NCBI GenBank assembly: GCA_937981585.1
Contig: CALJOA010000034.1
Location: 38,427 to 102,426, forward strand
Length of the DNA stretch: 64,000 nt
Direction of reading: 5' to 3'
DNA from: an uncultured Pirellulaceae bacterium
GTDB lineage: Bacteria > Planctomycetota > Planctomycetia > Pirellulales > Pirellulaceae
In this document: piece by piece, positions 20,328 to 29,937 of the stretch
Numbering within the stretch: the stretch's first letter is position 1
Layout: the number at the start of each line of letters is the position of its first letter
Notes under the pieces: generated by a model
Told to the model about the DNA's origin: nothing
Seen by the model: the letters and a program-made list of their open reading frames with translations, nothing else
Databases searched by the model: none
Position numbers and translations under genes: made by a program

Positions 20328-20784
20328 AAAGCAAGCCGTTATCGGGTTCGTGAATAACAAGAGTTACAGTCAAGGTTTACGTTTGCTTGCCAAGTGTCGG
20401 CTCCCTCATGATCAATCATCGTAAAAATCGGTTTGCGATCGGTCTAGTCGCGATTGAAGGATCGGCCAATTAAAGCGATGTTTTTTGCTCCCGCCGTAAT
20501 TCCTAGGTGGCTTTGGCTCGTTTAAACAAATAGCTGCGAATTGATCAGGCGACGTTTTCCAAACCGGAGGAAAGTTGGGAGTGTTTTCTAGCGGCAGATG
20601 GTTGCTTGACAAGGCGTCGAATCAGAACGGTATTTCGGGTTATTTAGCCTGCTGGCCGATGGTTGGGATCTATTTGCTTTGGGAGTTCAGGGAACCGCAA
20701 CAAATCCGTCACCAACCGGTTTTTCGCTGGTAGAATAGAGCAACGATTATCGCTAGATGGAATTCCAGAGTTTAGGGCCAGAAG

Positions 20785-22371
20785 ATGAGATCAATGATTC
20801 GTGAAATTGCTTCAACCACTATGATTGTTTGTTTGGCCGCTACCGCTGTACAGGCCGCTCCCGTTGTACAGGCCAATGATAGTGTTGTCTCCAATGCAAT
20901 AATCCACCGGGCTGGACTCCAGGTCGAATGGTCAACTCACTCCGGGACTGGAACTCGCGGCAAGATTGTTGACTGGCATTTGTACGTCGACGAGAACAAG
21001 CCGACGACTTACTACACGATCACTGCTGGTGAATTAAAAGAGAAGTTCTCTGAGAACAAGCTTAATCCGTTTGGCAAACCCTATTCACAAGATGAATCCT
21101 ATGGTGTCGCCGAGTATATCGACGTTCGCAAAATGGTTCTTGCGAAAGAGCTTGAGTATTTGGGCGAGGAAAAACCAACCATCAAGGTTGATCAGTATTC
21201 CTTGCCCGAGTCAACAATTTACTTGTTGACCAATAACGGTGCAGTTTCCGCAATCGATGCCGATACTGGGAGGGTCAAGTGGCGAAACCAGGTCGGTGAC
21301 CCATTGCTAAAAAGTGTTGGCGTTGGAGCCGACAATGCGCATGTGGCCGTGATCAATGGTTCGAGGCTCTATTGCCTCAAAGCAGACAATGGCAAGTTGA
21401 TGTTTTCAGGCCAGTGTCGCCACGCGGTGGCTGCTGCTCCAACAATTTCGGAGGAGAAAATCTACGTGCCGCTGGTCAACGGACGACTGGAGGTTTTCAA
21501 AATTGGCGACCGAGGAGTCAATACGACTTCGTTTGCTGCACTGGGCGCGAGCACTTCACGTCCACTGGTGACTGAGAAAACAGTTTCTTGGTCAACAGAT
21601 CGTGGTCTGATGAATGTCGCCGCCAAATATGATGGTAAAAGCGTTGCGTATCAGCTTCGCGCCGACGATGCGATTGTCGCAAGGCCCGTGCACCAGTCAG
21701 GAATGTTCTACGTCACATCGCTTGATGGTTTTGTCTACGCCGTAGACGAAGATCAAGGCAGCGTGAAGTGGCAAGTTTCCACCGGCGCAGGCATTTCACA
21801 GTCGGCACAGGTCTTTGGCGGTTTCGTCTATGTTGTCAACGATAACAACGAGCTGTTTAAGCTTGATGTGAAAAACGGAGCTACCGCACCTGGCTGGGAG
21901 CAGCCTCAGCAGAACATCGGCCAGATTGTCGGTGCGGGGAAAAAAGATATTTTTGTTCTTGATAAAATCGGAAACCTCAAAGCACTGAACCAAAACTCTG
22001 GATCGGTCTTAAGTTCGGTGTCGTTTGGCTCGGTTGACAGAATCCTGTCCAACGCACAAAGCGATCGTTTATTTGTTGCCAATCGACAGGGAATGATCCA
22101 GTGCATTCGCGAAGTCTCTAGTCCCGTTCCCTTTTTCCATTCAGGCGATTTCGGGGCAGTTGCCGTGGATATGAAAAAGGCTTCGGGTGGAGTTGATGCG
22201 GGTGAAAAACCCATGGAGGATGCCGGAGGCGATTTGGAAGACCCGTTCAAGGCAGGAGGGGCACTGGACGATCCATTTGCGTCAACACCCAAAGCTGAGC
22301 CTGCGGCTCCTGCCAAAACGGAAGATGATCCGTTCGGCGGCAGTGATTTAGAAGACGATCCGTTTAAGTAG
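20785..22371 (+). CDS. PQQ-binding-like beta-propeller protein with repeated DPF motifs at the C-terminus
   Basis: Signal peptide; blade repeats such as GAVSAIDADTGRVKWRNQVGDPL and GFVYAVDEDQGSVKWQVSTGAG; C-terminal EDPFKAG...DDPFAST...DDPFGGS...DDPFK. Confidence 0.85.
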   Translation: MRSMIREIASTTMIVCLAATAVQAAPVVQANDSVVSNAIIHRAGLQVEWSTHSGTGTRGKIVDWHLYVDENKPTTYYTITAGELKEKFSENKLNPFGKPYSQDESYGVAEYIDVRKMVLAKELEYLGEEKPTIKVDQYSLPESTIYLLTNNGAVSAIDADTGRVKWRNQVGDPLLKSVGVGADNAHVAVINGSRLYCLKADNGKLMFSGQCRHAVAAAPTISEEKIYVPLVNGRLEVFKIGDRGVNTTSFAALGASTSRPLVTEKTVSWSTDRGLMNVAAKYDGKSVAYQLRADDAIVARPVHQSGMFYVTSLDGFVYAVDEDQGSVKWQVSTGAGISQSAQVFGGFVYVVNDNNELFKLDVKNGATAPGWEQPQQNIGQIVGAGKKDIFVLDKIGNLKALNQNSGSVLSSVSFGSVDRILSNAQSDRLFVANRQGMIQCIREVSSPVPFFHSGDFGAVAVDMKKASGGVDAGEKPMEDAGGDLEDPFKAGGALDDPFASTPKAEPAAPAKTEDDPFGGSDLEDDPFK

Positions 22372-22379
22372 TATCGTCA

Positions 22380-22411
22380 AGAGTGCTGGTTCTGAAGAGT
22401 GCTGGTTCTGA
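22380..22411. repeat. Perfect 16-bp tandem duplication
   Basis: agagtgctggttctga repeated twice head-to-tail just after the stop codon at 22371. Confidence 0.9.
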
Positions 22412-22582
22412 GTTCTCCGATGCTACCGTTTGGCGTACCAGTAATAGCGTGGGGATCTCGAAATCTCTACCCGGTTGAAAATCAAGACTTTGTTCACAAC
22501 AATTGTGCCTCGTTGTTCAGTGTCACGATGTCAATAAAGGCTGAACAGATTTTCAATTTCTGGTATCGGGTCAGCGCTCTAA

Positions 22583-24151
22583 ATGGATTCACCGACAATT
22601 AAACGTGCTTTGATCAGCGTCAGCAATAAACTTGGCATCACCGAGTTTGCCCAAGGTCTGGTCGAAGCCGGAATAGAAATCTACAGTACTGGTGGAACCC
22701 GCAGGCACCTCGAACAAGCCGGTGTTCCCGTCACCGACGTTGCTGACTACACCGGGTTCCCCGAGATGATGGATGGACGCGTTAAAACGCTGCATCCCAA
22801 GATCTTTGCTGGAATACTTTGCCGCCACAACAACTCTGTCGATATGGCGGCGATCGAAGAGCATGCGATCAACACATTTGAGCTGATCGTGGTCAATCTC
22901 TACCCTTTCGCTGAGACGATTGCTCGTCCCAACGTGATGTTGCATGAAGCGATTGAGCAAATCGACATTGGAGGGCCAAGCATGATTCGTGCGGCGGCCA
23001 AGAACAGCGATTTTGTCTCGATCGTCTGCAGTCCGCAGCAATATGAGCAAGTGCTTGGCGAGATCAAATCAGGCGGAGCAACAACCAATGGGCTTCGCAG
23101 GCACTTGATGGCTCAGGCTTTTCAGCACACGGCCGAGTACGACAACACGATCAGCGAGTACTTTTCGGGGCAGACTGAGGGCGAGACGTTTCCTTCGACG
23201 ATGCAACTACGGCTTCACCGCAAAGACATCTTGCGATACGGCGAGAACAGCCATCAGGCTGCAGCGCTTTACAGCAGCGAAAACTGCCGGGAGGCCAATC
23301 TTATTAACTCGCGGCAGCTCAACGGAAAGCAGCTTTCGTACAACAATCTGCTTGATCTCGATAGCGCGTTGTCGATGGTTCGAGGGTTTTCAAAACCTGC
23401 TTGCAGCGTGATCAAGCACAATAACCCCTGTGGCGCGGCCGTGGGAGCGACTTTGCTCGAAGCCTGTGAGAAGGGGGTCGCTGGCGACCCTTTGAGTGCG
23501 TTTGGAAGCGTGATTGGCATCAATCGAACGCTGGACGAAGAGGTCGCGGAGTTCCTGGCGGCTGGCGATTTCTTTATCGAAGCGATCGTTGCGCCTGATT
23601 TTACTTCCCAGGCCCAATCCATCCTGACGACTAAACCCAAATGGAAGAAGAACGTTCGGCTCGTCAAAGTCGGTGACTTGCAACCTTCCAAGCCAAGTTT
23701 GGAATTTCGAAACGTGCTTGGTGGTCTACTCGTTCAAGAGTCCGACAATCAGCCCGATGACGAATCGAATTGGAACATTGCGACGACCGCTCAGCCGACC
23801 GACGCGATCATGGACGAGTTGCGATTCGGATGGTCGATGGTTCGCTATATCAAGTCCAATGCAATTTGCCTGTCCAACAACGAAGCGTTGGTGGGAGTTG
23901 GAGCCGGGCAAATGAGCCGAGTCGATTCAGTTGAGATATCGATCAAGAAAGCTGGCGATCGTGCGGCAGGTTCAGTGCTTTCGTCGGATGCGTTTTTTCC
24001 GTTTGCCGATTCGATCGAGGTTGCTGCTGCAGCCGGAATCATTGGAATCATCCAGCCAGGCGGAAGCGTACGGGATCAGGAAGTCATCGAAGCCTGCGAC
24101 AAGCACGGAATACCGATGGTGCTGACAGGAAACCGACATTTCCGTCATTAA
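22583..24151 (+). CDS. purH: Bifunctional AICAR transformylase/IMP cyclohydrolase
   Basis: RALISVSNKLGITEFAQGLVEAGIEIYSTGGTRRHLEQAGVPVTDVADYTGFPEMMDGRVKTLHPKI...LRYGENSHQAAALY...IKHNNPCGAAVG...GWSMVRYIKSNAICLSNNEALVGVGAGQMSRVDS. Confidence 0.97.
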   Translation: MDSPTIKRALISVSNKLGITEFAQGLVEAGIEIYSTGGTRRHLEQAGVPVTDVADYTGFPEMMDGRVKTLHPKIFAGILCRHNNSVDMAAIEEHAINTFELIVVNLYPFAETIARPNVMLHEAIEQIDIGGPSMIRAAAKNSDFVSIVCSPQQYEQVLGEIKSGGATTNGLRRHLMAQAFQHTAEYDNTISEYFSGQTEGETFPSTMQLRLHRKDILRYGENSHQAAALYSSENCREANLINSRQLNGKQLSYNNLLDLDSALSMVRGFSKPACSVIKHNNPCGAAVGATLLEACEKGVAGDPLSAFGSVIGINRTLDEEVAEFLAAGDFFIEAIVAPDFTSQAQSILTTKPKWKKNVRLVKVGDLQPSKPSLEFRNVLGGLLVQESDNQPDDESNWNIATTAQPTDAIMDELRFGWSMVRYIKSNAICLSNNEALVGVGAGQMSRVDSVEISIKKAGDRAAGSVLSSDAFFPFADSIEVAAAAGIIGIIQPGGSVRDQEVIEACDKHGIPMVLTGNRHFRH

Positions 24152-24167
24152 CTAACAAGGCTGACCG

Positions 24168-25103
24168 ATGAAACGTAGCGTCGCAGTCTTGGGCCACACG
24201 CCTCAATTTCTTCGGTGGGCGATCGCTCATCCTTGCCAATTGCGTTCGTTGTCCGATGATAACCTCCCAGATCAGTCGTTTCGGCAGCTCAGATCGTTGC
24301 GAGAGTTTTCAGTTGGTCGCTCCCAAGGCCGCGTGATCGATGGTGTTTGTGTTCATCCAACTGCGAGTCTATCGGAGCCATCTGAAGTGCGCGGTTTCTT
24401 TGCTTCAGAGATTCTTGATGCTCACGGTGATGAGCTTTTCGTAGAAAGCTGCTGCAATTCCTGCCCTGCAAATGCGATACAGGACCGGGGCCAAGAACTT
24501 TGGGCAGGCTGTTACGGTTGGCTGCCCGCCGATCCGAAGTTTCAGTTTAATGTTACGCAGCAAGCCGTCGAATCACGACCGCCTCCAGATGGCTCTGAGT
24601 CTGATGCGATTGTTGCGATGCTCGATCAGGCAATCGATCAGCTCGGGTTAAGTGGCGCGGCCGAAGAACTGTTCAAGCCGACTCGGCCGAGGTGGTACGG
24701 CATCTGGAAGTCCAAGCGCTTTGCTCAGCAGAAATTAGATTTTCTCCTAAAAGCCTTTAATCAGTTGGCCGATCAGTTCGAAGCTCGCCCAGCGGACCTT
24801 GAGCATTTTCTGGCCGCGCTAAAACGGTGCGCCAAACATGAACTCACGTTGCATGTCGAACTAGTCCCGCCGGGCTTCTCGGACGGTCAGACGTGGCAGA
24901 TTTCAGGTTGTTGTCCCGATTGCGGATTTGCTATGCCGGCGGTGGGTCAGCAGAAGTGCTTGGCGTGTAAACGATATGGCCACCCGCACGAGATTCGCAA
25001 AAGCAAAGTGCTGGGACTTAGGCCTTATGTTTTTCTCAAAGGAGTGATTGGCGAGACCAAGACTGTCGAGCTGTTAAAAAAGCTCAAGGCTAAGAGCCGA
25101 TAG
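24168..25103 (+). CDS. Uncharacterised protein with C-terminal zinc-ribbon-like Cys pairs
   Basis: 311-aa ATG ORF 17 bp after purH; CCPDCGFAMPAVGQQKCLACKRYGHPHE. Confidence 0.7.
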   Translation: MKRSVAVLGHTPQFLRWAIAHPCQLRSLSDDNLPDQSFRQLRSLREFSVGRSQGRVIDGVCVHPTASLSEPSEVRGFFASEILDAHGDELFVESCCNSCPANAIQDRGQELWAGCYGWLPADPKFQFNVTQQAVESRPPPDGSESDAIVAMLDQAIDQLGLSGAAEELFKPTRPRWYGIWKSKRFAQQKLDFLLKAFNQLADQFEARPADLEHFLAALKRCAKHELTLHVELVPPGFSDGQTWQISGCCPDCGFAMPAVGQQKCLACKRYGHPHEIRKSKVLGLRPYVFLKGVIGETKTVELLKKLKAKSR

Positions 25104-25144
25104 CCGCGAGGCGAGTCAGTCCGTCAACTCTAAATTCTTGGGAT

Positions 25145-25203
25145 GGCGAAGCTCCTGCTGAGCCGGTGTCATCTGGCGTTTCAGGCTCAGCAGGAGTTTC
25201 GCC
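25145..25203. terminator. Long inverted repeat, terminator-like or REP-like
   Basis: ggcgaagctcctgctgagcc - 19 nt - ggctcagcaggagtttcgcc: 20-bp arms with one mismatch, about 40 bp after the stop at 25103. Confidence 0.6.
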
Positions 25204-25317
25204 CGCATCGCCCTCCCAGCGAACGCCTTGAGATGTTCCACAGTTTCCAGCTAGGCAAGAAAGGGAGCGGGCTGTGTAGCGCGCAAAGTATTCTTGATTA
25301 ATAGAAACTCGTAACGA

Positions 25318-25596
25318 CTAACCGCGATTGAAAAACTTGCGAACTGATGTGCAAGTTTGAAAGCCGTCGTGTTTTGATTCAACGATGAGAAGTTGTTCGT
25401 CGATCCAAGCTGAAAACTCTTCAAGAGTTTTGAATTCCGATTCAGTTGGATTGCCGTTGGCTTTTCGTTCGTCTCGAGGACGATCGGAGTCGGGCTGGCT
25501 TGTTTTGAACATTCGTCTACCGTTTCTGTCGAAGTCGATCAAATGGCCGTGTCTTCGACTAAAGTTGGTCGCACTTGGTCGCACTTTGGTGTGCAT
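25318..25596 (-). CDS. Small hypothetical protein
   Basis: 92-aa ORF in otherwise empty intergenic DNA; FKTLEEFSAWIDEQLLIVESKHDGFQTCTSVRKFF looks protein-like. Confidence 0.4.
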   Translation of the reverse strand: MHTKVRPSATNFSRRHGHLIDFDRNGRRMFKTSQPDSDRPRDERKANGNPTESEFKTLEEFSAWIDEQLLIVESKHDGFQTCTSVRKFFNRG

Positions 25597-26298
25597 TTGT
25601 CGACGCAGCGAGTCAGGTTTTTGCGTCCTCTATAAAAAGTATGCAAATTCAGTGCCGAGCTTACTCGGAATGCCGCCTTTTTCCTCTAAGTCCTTGAAAA
25701 CACTTGTCCATAACGGGTCTGAGTGTGTTTGGCAGTCAAGGAGAATTGCACACCAGTGTTTAATCTGACTGCAAGACTGATCCAAAGGACCACAGGTTCA
25801 TTCTCAGACGCAGTTTTTTTGCAACTTCGTGACAATAATCACAAAGTCAAAAAAGCGACTCAAATCCATATATCGTTTATCGGAATTTGGCTTGCCAATC
25901 CGCCAACTAAAAACGTTTCGATGACACCGGCTTACCCAGTGAATATTGAACTAATGCACAGGCTTGGAGCTTGTGATTTTTAGGCCGTTTTGGCGTTTTG
26001 TCGGTTGCCATGGTTGAACCGCAATCGAGCTGGCGCTGAATGAAGTTGGACCAACACGTTCAATGTAAATTACCCTTGCAACTGACCTTTCTACCTAGCG
26101 GCAGCAAAACAACTGCTCGGAACAGGTAAGCAGGCGGGTTTGGGTAGAGTCTCTCTGGTTTGACATTTAGACTTAAAAAAGCGCCCATCTGGTTGAAGCA
26201 GCTTTGACGACGGTTACACTTAGCGGAAATTTGACCATAAGCTCGTGATCATTCGTTGCTCGAGCAAAAAGCTAATTCTAATTGTATGGAGATCTAGG

Positions 26299-27084
26299 AT
26301 GAAGAAAGTGTTTTTTAGTTTAGTTGTCGCGGCCTCAATGGTGACCTCATCTGCTGTTGTCGCTCAAGAAGCCGAAGAAAAACTTGACGCCCAAGCTGCG
26401 GAAACTGTCGAAGCTGTTGTTGATGCTTCGTCACCGGCTGAGGAAGTTGCACCGGTAGCCGTAGCGGTTGACGCACAAGAGTCGGTTAGTGATGGCGTTG
26501 CGTTGGATCAGCCAGGAGTCCCGATGGCTCCCGCAGTTGGTTCAGAGGTTATGGTCGATGCCGGAGTTATTAGCGGCGGCGGATTCGTCGACGCAGGTTA
26601 CGGTCAGGCTTTTGTTCCGTCTTCTTGCTGCAACTCGTGTTGTGGCGACGCTTCGTTTGTTCAGCCAGTCGTATTCAACCAGCCAGTTTTCCAAGACACG
26701 ACTGCTCAAGCCGTTCCTGCGATTCAAGCTTCTACCACTTCGATCGTGACAGCTGCGCCTGCTCCAGCGGCAGTATACTCGCAGTCGGCTACTCCCGGAT
26801 GCGGTTCTTGCAGCGGTGGCGGGATTGTAAATTATGCCCCTAGCTACTCAGCTGCTCCGGCAGCAAGTTACCCAACAGCTGCTCCGGTTGATTTCAGTTA
26901 CGCTCCAGTTGAGACTAGCTACGTCGAAGCAGCTCCTGCAGTTTCTTCAGGATGTGGTAGTTGCGGTAGTGCAGCTGTCTCCTGCGCCGCTCCGACTTGC
27001 TGCCCGCAAAACAGTCGTTTGCGACGCGGAATGTCAACTCGAATTGGTGGAGCCTTGCTCGGACGTTTGATCCGGGATCGCTAG
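26299..27084 (+). CDS. Secreted Ala/Pro/Cys-rich protein
   Basis: ATG 26299: MKKVFFSLVVAASMVTSSAVVAQEA signal peptide; CCNSCCGD, CGSCSGGG, CGSCGSAAVSCAAPTCCPQ. Confidence 0.75.
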   Translation: MKKVFFSLVVAASMVTSSAVVAQEAEEKLDAQAAETVEAVVDASSPAEEVAPVAVAVDAQESVSDGVALDQPGVPMAPAVGSEVMVDAGVISGGGFVDAGYGQAFVPSSCCNSCCGDASFVQPVVFNQPVFQDTTAQAVPAIQASTTSIVTAAPAPAAVYSQSATPGCGSCSGGGIVNYAPSYSAAPAASYPTAAPVDFSYAPVETSYVEAAPAVSSGCGSCGSAAVSCAAPTCCPQNSRLRRGMSTRIGGALLGRLIRDR

Positions 27085-27119
27085 AACTCCGCTCGACTTC
27101 GAGCCTACTAGATGAATCA

Positions 27120-27148
27120 AGTCGCTCTTTATGGGGCGGCTTTTTTTG
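27120..27148 (+). terminator. Rho-independent terminator
   Basis: agtcgctc-tttat-ggggcggct followed by a T-run. Confidence 0.65.
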
Positions 27149-27328
27149 TGGTGTATCGTGAGTGGGATGCAAATTGACAAACGTGCCGTGGGTTACAGTT
27201 TCATCGAAGGGCTGTTCGATAACCCAGTTTGCTTTGACTTGAAATTGAGTTACCGTTCTAATCTGGAGATCGACCATAACATTTCCAGCTCCATCTCAAG
27301 AGCTGCTGCAATTTCAAAGGAATTTCAA

Positions 27329-28078
27329 ATGAAAAAACTGCTTACCTTAGCCACCATTTCGCTGATAACGATTGCGCTTGCATCCAGTTCGTCTTACTCA
27401 AGTGCTCAGTGCATAGGCTGTTCACAGGGCGTTGCGCCAGTGTTCGCTCAGCCAATGGGCACCGTTGGATCATTAGGCACGGCTCAGTCGTACGGAGCAC
27501 CAGTCTACAACTCCGGCGTCTATGACGCGGCTCCAGTTTACGGCGCGGCGCCGAGCTACAGCTCAGCTCCTATCTACGATTCGACACCGGTCTATTCTTC
27601 GGCACCGTTTGTTAGTTCGGTTCCTTCAGCGAACTCTTACGTCGAGCCGGTTTATGGTTCGCCTGTCATTAGCTCAGCAGTTGAAACTCCAATCAGTTTG
27701 TACTCTCAGCCATTGCCGGTCTACTCGCAACCGACGGTTTCCTATCCGGTGCCATTGCCAGTTGCGGGTTACCCGAGTTCAGTGGGCAGTTGTTGTGGAG
27801 GCATTGTTGGGGGCGGGGTTGTCGCTCAGCCGATTCAAGAAGGCTATCCTGCTTTCCTGCCGGGAACCTATGGTGGTTTTCCAGTTCCCTCGGGGGCGAT
27901 CATTGATGGTTCGACAGTGATTGGCGAAACCGTCATTGCTTCAACGCCAACGGTTGTTGGTGAAGCCGGCGGCGATTCAGTCTCACCTCCCGAGCCGGTT
28001 GCCGATGACAATCAGGGTGCGGCTGGCTCGGAAAAATCGGACGGTGCTGAAGAAGCCAAGGTAGACGACGGAACTTAG
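27329..28078 (+). CDS. Secreted Tyr/Pro/Ser-rich low-complexity protein
   Basis: ATG 27329: MKKLLTLATISLITIALASSSSYSSAQ signal; VYGAAPSYSSAPIYDSTPVYSSAPF repeats. Confidence 0.7.
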   Translation: MKKLLTLATISLITIALASSSSYSSAQCIGCSQGVAPVFAQPMGTVGSLGTAQSYGAPVYNSGVYDAAPVYGAAPSYSSAPIYDSTPVYSSAPFVSSVPSANSYVEPVYGSPVISSAVETPISLYSQPLPVYSQPTVSYPVPLPVAGYPSSVGSCCGGIVGGGVVAQPIQEGYPAFLPGTYGGFPVPSGAIIDGSTVIGETVIASTPTVVGEAGGDSVSPPEPVADDNQGAAGSEKSDGAEEAKVDDGT

Positions 28079-28558
28079 TGGTCTTTTTCAAAACTGAGTT
28101 GACTGGTTTGTGGTCTCGGCTTTAGTTGGAATTGCGCCAATTTCGCCTAAAGGCGGTACTGCGAACTGTTCATTTCAGCTTTGACGATCGCTAGTTCGCG
28201 GCATCTGTCGAAGCTCCACTAAACCAAGCCGCCCCAATCGGAGAGGCCAGACCATTCTGTCGCCCTTGCATGACTGGTGGTTAGTCCAATTCTCTCACGC
28301 TAAGCTGTCCAGTAAGGGTTTGCGTGCCAACCGAAAAGGTGACTTTGTCGTCGATTCGGTTTGGCTAATAATGACATTCCGACTTTGTAGTCTTGCAAAA
28401 CCGCGAGTAGTTTTTGGAACCCGGGTAAATTCAATATGCGAATCCGAATTGGGTATGGCGGCCCTCGACAGTATCGGCACGGCCAGTACTTTCCTGGTGG
28501 GCGCCGCAATAACGGTAACTTAACCGAGATTGAGCGATTGATTCACCTGATCGCGAGC

Positions 28559-29125
28559 ATGCAGATTCTCTTCGGTTCACGCCGAGGTGGTGCGCTTATT
28601 CCGTTGCTCGTCATTGGTGCACTGATTGGAGGGTGGTTTCTTTACCGACACCATTTCTCGCCGGAAAAGCAGCTTGAAAAAGCTCACGCCATGTGGGAGT
28701 CCAACGATTCCAAGCAACAGATTGGGGCGATCAAGATCTACAAGGAGCTATTGGTCAAAAGTGATCCAATCGAGCCAGGGCGTCATTGGTTGATGGACGA
28801 TCGCGATACTCTATATCGCCGAGTCATTCGACATGAATTCAAATATGCGAAAGACTCGGACAACGCACGCGAGTGGATCATTAAAGCTTGGGACGAGGGG
28901 TTGCGCTTAGACACCCTTCGGATTCAGGAAAGTGATGAAGCATTGCGAGAGTTCTGGACCGAAAAAACAGACGAATTCCGCCAGAAGAATAAAGCCAAAC
29001 CTCGCAAGCCCAAAAAGCCCAAGCAGAACGATGGAAAGTTCGATCTCATTCCGGGAGTCGATCTCATTCCGGGAGTCGATCTCAATGGCGGCTTGAGCCC
29101 GCAGGCTGGTTTTTCGTTCGCTTAG
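28559..29125 (+). CDS. Hypothetical single-TM protein with TPR-like region
   Basis: ATG 28559: MQILFGSRRGGALIPLLVIGALIGGWFLYRHH; perfect 18-bp in-frame duplication (DLIPGV x2) near the C-terminus. Confidence 0.6.
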   Translation: MQILFGSRRGGALIPLLVIGALIGGWFLYRHHFSPEKQLEKAHAMWESNDSKQQIGAIKIYKELLVKSDPIEPGRHWLMDDRDTLYRRVIRHEFKYAKDSDNAREWIIKAWDEGLRLDTLRIQESDEALREFWTEKTDEFRQKNKAKPRKPKKPKQNDGKFDLIPGVDLIPGVDLNGGLSPQAGFSFA

Positions 29126-29148
29126 TGCTATGACCGAGAATGTGTTTT

Positions 29149-29210
29149 GACAGGATGAACATGATTGAAATGATGTCGAGCAACATCCTGTTGATCATGT
29201 TAATCCTGTC
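29149..29210. repeat. ATCCTGT/ATCATGTT-type intergenic inverted repeat
   Basis: gacaggatgaacatgatt ... atcctgttgatcatgttaatcctgtc; related copy at 49700-49725. Confidence 0.7.
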
Positions 29211-29297
29211 AATTACCTTCACCACGATGCTAACAACAGTAGAGCAAGGCCTACAATCGCTCAGTTGGTAGCCATGGCAAACTGGCGAATGGATTTC

Positions 29298-29846
29298 CTA
29301 TTCCAGTTCTTCACTCAAAAGCGTATCCAGCTCCGCGTCGATGAGCGGGTCGTCTTCGTTGATTTTCAACTGCTCGTTCAAGCCTTTGATGATGGAGAGC
29401 ATTTCGACTTCTTGTTCTTCGGTCAACGTAACCGACTCGTTGATCATGTCGCGTTCGATTTTCGTCAGCATTCCATCTAGACGGGAAATGGTGGAATCGT
29501 AAATCGCCAACTGGCCCTTTAGTTCCTTGATGCTTTCGGTCCAACCTTTGAGGTTCCGAATCGCCATTTCAGCGTTGGGGTCACCCTCGGCGTCGGCAAC
29601 TGATCGGATCCCTTTGTCTTTTAAAAACTTTACGTTTTCGGTTTTACGGTCTTCCAGTCGGGCAATTCCCTGTTCGAGATCCTCTTTGTTCATTCTGATT
29701 TCAGCAATTTTTTCGCGGAAATCGGCTTCGGTTCTAAGTGGCTTGGGTCCGTTGTCGTCAACCGGTAGATCCGGTTTTTCCATGATGAAATAAACAAGCC
29801 CAGCTGTTACCAAGCAAGCGAGGAGTAGAGTCACTAAGTTTTTCAT
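29298..29846 (-). CDS. Hypothetical secreted or membrane-anchored coiled-coil protein
   Basis: MKNLVTLLLACLVTAGLVYFIMEKP N-terminus, then charged heptad-like helices; ATG start. Confidence 0.75.
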   Translation of the reverse strand: MKNLVTLLLACLVTAGLVYFIMEKPDLPVDDNGPKPLRTEADFREKIAEIRMNKEDLEQGIARLEDRKTENVKFLKDKGIRSVADAEGDPNAEMAIRNLKGWTESIKELKGQLAIYDSTISRLDGMLTKIERDMINESVTLTEEQEVEMLSIIKGLNEQLKINEDDPLIDAELDTLLSEELE

Positions 29847-29889
29847 GGTTCGCCCACAGAGGTTGCTGGTCGTGCGTAAAGTCGGTACG

Positions 29890-29922
29890 TAAAAATAGCC
29901 AGCCGTTTTGCAACGGCTGGCT
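29890..29922 (-). terminator. Rho-independent terminator of the 29938-30750 gene
   Basis: agccagccgtt-ttgc-aacggctggct: 11-bp perfect stem; reverse strand continues atttttacg. Confidence 0.85.
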
Positions 29923-29937
29923 GAATCGGTTCAAAAT

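Noticed and set aside
25723-25983. 86-aa plus-strand ORF in the 25.1-26.3 kb gap
   Set aside because: No RBS, no family resemblance, poor composition.
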